Assembly: GCF_030406325.1 (NCBI RefSeq)
Contig: NZ_JAUEQY010000001.1
Coordinates: forward strand, 372,001-436,000
DNA from: Actinomadura sp. DC4
Lineage (GTDB): Bacteria; Actinomycetota; Actinomycetes; Streptosporangiales; Streptosporangiaceae
DNA: 64,000 nt
Direction: 5' to 3'
Position numbers and translations under genes: made by a program. Under the pieces are notes generated by a model that did no database searches, was not told where the DNA came from, and was given only the letters and a program-made list of their open reading frames with translations. Positions within the stretch are counted from its first letter, which is position 1. Each line of letters begins with the position of its first letter. This document shows, piece after piece, positions 61,263 through 64,000 of this stretch.

Positions 61263-62620
61263 ATGAAAGGAATCCCACCCGCCGGGCCGCCTCGCGTACT
61301 GGCCCTGGCGTACCTGGCCGGTTCCATCGGCGACGGCGCGTACTACGTCACGTCGGCGCTGTACTTCACGCGCATCGTCGGGCTCAGCCCAGGACAGATC
61401 GGTTTCGGGCTGACCGCGGGCTGGGCCGTCGGCTCGGTCGTCGCCGTACCGCTGGGGCAGCTCGCGGACCGGCGCGGCCCCCGGGGCGTCGCGGTGCCAC
61501 TCGCGGTCGCCACGGCCGTGTCACTCCTGGCCTTCCTGCTCGTGCACTCCTTCGTACCGTTCGTCTTGACGGCCTGCCTGTACGGGAGCTGCCAGAGCGG
61601 CCTCGCGGCGACACGTCAGGCCCTGCTGGCCGGCTTGGTCGGCCCGTCCGAACGCACGAAGCTCCGCGCGTACCTGCAGTCGACGGTCAACGCGGGCCTC
61701 GGCCTCGGCGCCGCCCTCGGGGGCGTGGCGCTGAGCTTGGGAACCCGCCCGGCGTACCTGACGGTGTTCGCGCTGGACGCTTTGAGCTTCTTGGCGTCGG
61801 CCGCCGTCCTCATGCGCCTGCCGGCCCCGGCGCCCGTCCCGGCTCCTGCCGCGGGCCCGTCGTCATCGGTGCTGCGGGATCGGCCGTACGCGCTGGTCAC
61901 ACTGATCAACACGTTCATGTTGCTGTACATGCCGCTGCTGAGCCTGGTGCTGCCGCTGTGGATCGTACGGCGGACGGCGGCGCCGGCCTGGACGGTGTCG
62001 CCTTGTTCGTACTGAACACGGTGAGCGTCGTCCTGTTCCAGGTCCGCGCGGCCCGCCAGGTGACCGGAACGGCATCGGCCGCCCGCCGGGTACAGCACGC
62101 CGGCGTGGTCCTGCTCGCGGCATGCGGAGTCTTCGCCCTGTCGGCGTCGGGCCGCTCGGCGTGGACGGCCGGGGCGGTGCTCGTCGTCGCCGCCGTCCTT
62201 CAGGTGATCGGCGAGATGCTGCTGGGCGCCGGGCTGTGGGAGATCGGTTTCGCCCTGGCCCCCGCAGACCGGCAGGGCCAGTACCAGGGCTTCTTCGGCG
62301 CGGGCACGGCGGTCGCGCGGATGCTCGGCCCGCTGCTGCTGACGACGCTGATCATCGGGTGGGGTCTGCCCGGCTGGCTGGTGTTGGGCGGGATGTTCCT
62401 TCTGGCCGGCTCGGCGATGGCCCCGGCCGTACGCTGGGCCGAACGGGATCCGAGGCGATCCCGTCCGGCGCGGCCTGACGGACCTGCGGCTAATCCGGAT
62501 GAACCATCCACCAGGACCGAGCCGAGACGGGGCCCCGGCCTCCTATGTGCTCAGGCCCGCTCTGGCTCTGTCTTGAGCAGGTCGGCGAGAAATTCCTGCG
62601 TCTCCGGATCGACCGCATAA
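61263..62620 (+). pseudogene. MFS transporter with a single-base frameshift
   Basis: The first half (from ATG 61263) encodes helices 1-7: LAYLAGSIGDGAYYVTSALY, motif-A-like GQLADRRGPRGVAV, and ends at a stop at 62015. The rest (LFVLNTVSVVLFQVRAARQV to a C-terminal Arg/Pro tail) continues in another frame from about 62000. Adding one base near GTGTCGCCTTG (62000) restores a continuous 12-helix MFS protein of about 450 residues. It is either a recent inactivating deletion or a sequencing error in a G run. Its 3' end overlaps the convergent DUF2075 gene by 70 bp. Confidence 0.8.
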
Positions 62621-64000
62621 AGAACGGTGCCCACCATGCCTCGTGTGAGCAGCACCTTGTAGATGTTGCGGATATGCCGCGCGTACTGCAGGTCGGTGAT
62701 GGAACGCCGCTTGAAATCAGGGTCCTTGTTGGCCTCGCGTACCGTGATCAGCCGACCGTCCCGGGCCACGATGTCGGGGCCGAGGATCACACCTGACCAG
62801 TCGTACTCGAAGCCTTGGGCGGTGTACACGCACCCGACCTGCTCGAAGCCACCGTCGAAGGTCGCCCACAGGGCACTGGGCGGTGCGTCGCCGACGGCCC
62901 GCTCGCCCTTGACGTTCCACGGCTTCGCCCAGTCACCGATGCGGACGTCGTCGACGAGGCGGCCGTCCTTCGCGTCACTCCACGGCCAGCAGTAGCCGGC
63001 CGATATGCGCGCTGAATGGCCGCCTTCAAGCTTGTCCCGCAGCGTCTCTTCCATCTCGCGTGGGGACTCGGCGAGCCGTACCTCGAAATGGTCGTCACCG
63101 CTCCACGCCTCCGGCCCCCCGGGCTCGATGTCGAGAAGGCGGAGCACCCAGTCCTCGTACTTGCGACTGCCGCCGCAACGGAACTGGCCGTCCAGCGGGA
63201 CGTGGTGGACCCGGATGCCCAGCCGGGCGGCCTGAGACTTGATCGCCTCGACCGTCCCGATCTCGTTGGACTTCACGACCTGGTGCTCGTCGAGCAGGAA
63301 GACCGGCACGCGGGCGACCGCGAGCAACTCCTCCACCTGCGGCCGCCCGGTCCGCTGCGCCGCCCGGGTGAAGCGGTTCTCGGACGTCTCACGGATCCGG
63401 TGCGCCTCGTCGCAGATCAGCACCTCGAACGAGTTCTTCTCCGCCTGCATGAAGCTGTTGAAGTACGTGAACATGTTCTTGACCCGGGGCGATCCCTTGC
63501 CCACATGCCGGCGCAGCGTCTGGGTGAACGACCGGGAGCCCGTCGCGTGCAGGACTGTGTGCCCGTGTCGTGCCAGGTGCCCGAGCAGAGACAGCGCGAT
63601 GACGCTCTTTCCGCTGCCCGGACCACCGGTGACGACGACCGCCTCTTTGGAGTCCGACTGGCGAGCCTTCCGCACCGCGTGCTTCACGAGGTCGTACGCG
63701 ATCTGCTGTTCGGCCAGCAGCGTGAACTGCTCACGGTCCTTGATCTCCGCGGCCGCATGCTTGAGCAACTGCTTCGACGGGCGCGGCGTGCTGTCGAGCA
63801 GCCGGTCCCCGGCGTCGACGCCCGGCTCCGGCGCGAACTGCCCGCGCAGGTACTCCAGGAAGCCGCCTCGCCGGGTCTTGGTGAACAGGCGGGTGCGTTC
63901 GGTGGTGGCCAGGTCGAGGAGGTCCTGGACGTCGAGGTCCTGCGCGTTGTGAAGATAGGCGACACCGTGGAGGGCGTCCGGATGCTCGCTCAGCGAACTG
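62551..64000 (-). CDS. DUF2075 (COG3410) P-loop ATPase/helicase-like protein, 5' end outside window
   Basis: At least 483 residues; the frame is open to the window edge, where it reads LSEHPDALHGVAYLHNAQDL, so the N-terminus lies beyond. The DUF2075 core follows: Walker A VVVTGGPGSGKSVIAL, LLGHLARHGHTVLHATGSRSF, Walker B EVLICDEAHRIRE, LLDEHQVVKSNEIGT, and VYTAQGFEYDWSGVILGPD near the C-terminus, ending RNIYKVLLTRGMVGTVLY. Proteins of this family are predicted nucleic-acid ATPases, often with an N-terminal GIY-YIG nuclease, and appear in defence and mobile regions. Whether a nuclease domain is present cannot be seen here. Confidence 0.93.
   Translation of the reverse strand, partial: SSLSEHPDALHGVAYLHNAQDLDVQDLLDLATTERTRLFTKTRRGGFLEYLRGQFAPEPGVDAGDRLLDSTPRPSKQLLKHAAAEIKDREQFTLLAEQQIAYDLVKHAVRKARQSDSKEAVVVTGGPGSGKSVIALSLLGHLARHGHTVLHATGSRSFTQTLRRHVGKGSPRVKNMFTYFNSFMQAEKNSFEVLICDEAHRIRETSENRFTRAAQRTGRPQVEELLAVARVPVFLLDEHQVVKSNEIGTVEAIKSQAARLGIRVHHVPLDGQFRCGGSRKYEDWVLRLLDIEPGGPEAWSGDDHFEVRLAESPREMEETLRDKLEGGHSARISAGYCWPWSDAKDGRLVDDVRIGDWAKPWNVKGERAVGDAPPSALWATFDGGFEQVGCVYTAQGFEYDWSGVILGPDIVARDGRLITVREANKDPDFKRRSITDLQYARHIRNIYKVLLTRGMVGTVLYAVDPETQEFLADLLKTEPERA

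Noticed and set aside
1-64000. tRNA, rRNA, riboswitch and CRISPR search by eye
   Set aside because: No T-loop/anticodon-arm patterns, rRNA blocks, known riboswitch cores or regularly spaced repeats were seen.

Overview
High-GC actinobacterial chromosome segment of 64 kb. The dense G/C-ending codons, a complete Mce operon, a DUF574-type SAM methyltransferase, a mycothiol-type DsbA protein, a calerythrin-like EF-hand protein and many TetR regulators with palindromic operators point to a filamentous actinomycete. Streptosporangiales/Thermomonosporaceae or a streptomycete relative is my inference. No rRNA, tRNA, CRISPR array or intact insertion sequence was seen.

Layout. 1-3.3 kb: the end of a drug-efflux-type ABC transporter coupled to a NarL-type two-component system. 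3.3-9.1 kb: VOC protein, TetR with a 42-bp operator and an MFS efflux pump, then a Rieske oxygenase, a TetR and a PYROXD2-like flavoprotein. 9.2-18.9 kb: a complete mce lipid-import operon (two YrbE permeases, MceA-F, one Mce-associated protein) followed by a TetR gene. 19-24 kb: secreted alpha-galactosidase with a ricin-type lectin domain, a truncated ArsR-like pseudogene, a DUF2236 oxygenase with a divergent TetR, and a medium-chain reductase. 24-29 kb: two unrelated SAM methyltransferases, a membrane protein, a Ca-binding EF-hand protein and a secreted Het-C/CinY-like protein. 28.9-37 kb: a giant Upf1-like helicase with a Vsr-like nuclease domain, then secreted PI-PLC and secreted nuclease genes converging on a shared hairpin. 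37-41.8 kb: a sigma factor fused through a membrane helix to an extracellular GH128 glucanase, followed by a thaumatin-like protein; then a membrane J-domain protein and an unknown partner. 42-48.8 kb: GH92 mannosidase with a LacI-type operator, a WXG-like membrane protein, a DUF3592 protein, and PadR plus a membrane-tethered (p)ppGpp-hydrolase-like protein. 48.8-58.9 kb: NRPS cluster (C-A-T-C-A-T-C megasynthase, MbtH, MFS exporter, GNAT-like protein) with its own promoter. 59-64 kb: gene debris (HerA-like ATPase, MocR fragments), a DsbA-like protein, a frameshifted MFS gene and a DUF2075 ATPase cut by the window end.

Most notable. The sigma-GH128/thaumatin pair looks like a one-protein beta-1,3-glucan sensor with a cognate output gene. 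The NRPS lacks a thioesterase, ends in a condensation domain and starts with an EntF-like condensation domain of visibly lower GC. The PadR/SpoT-HD membrane protein and the helicase-nuclease fusion are also worth following up.
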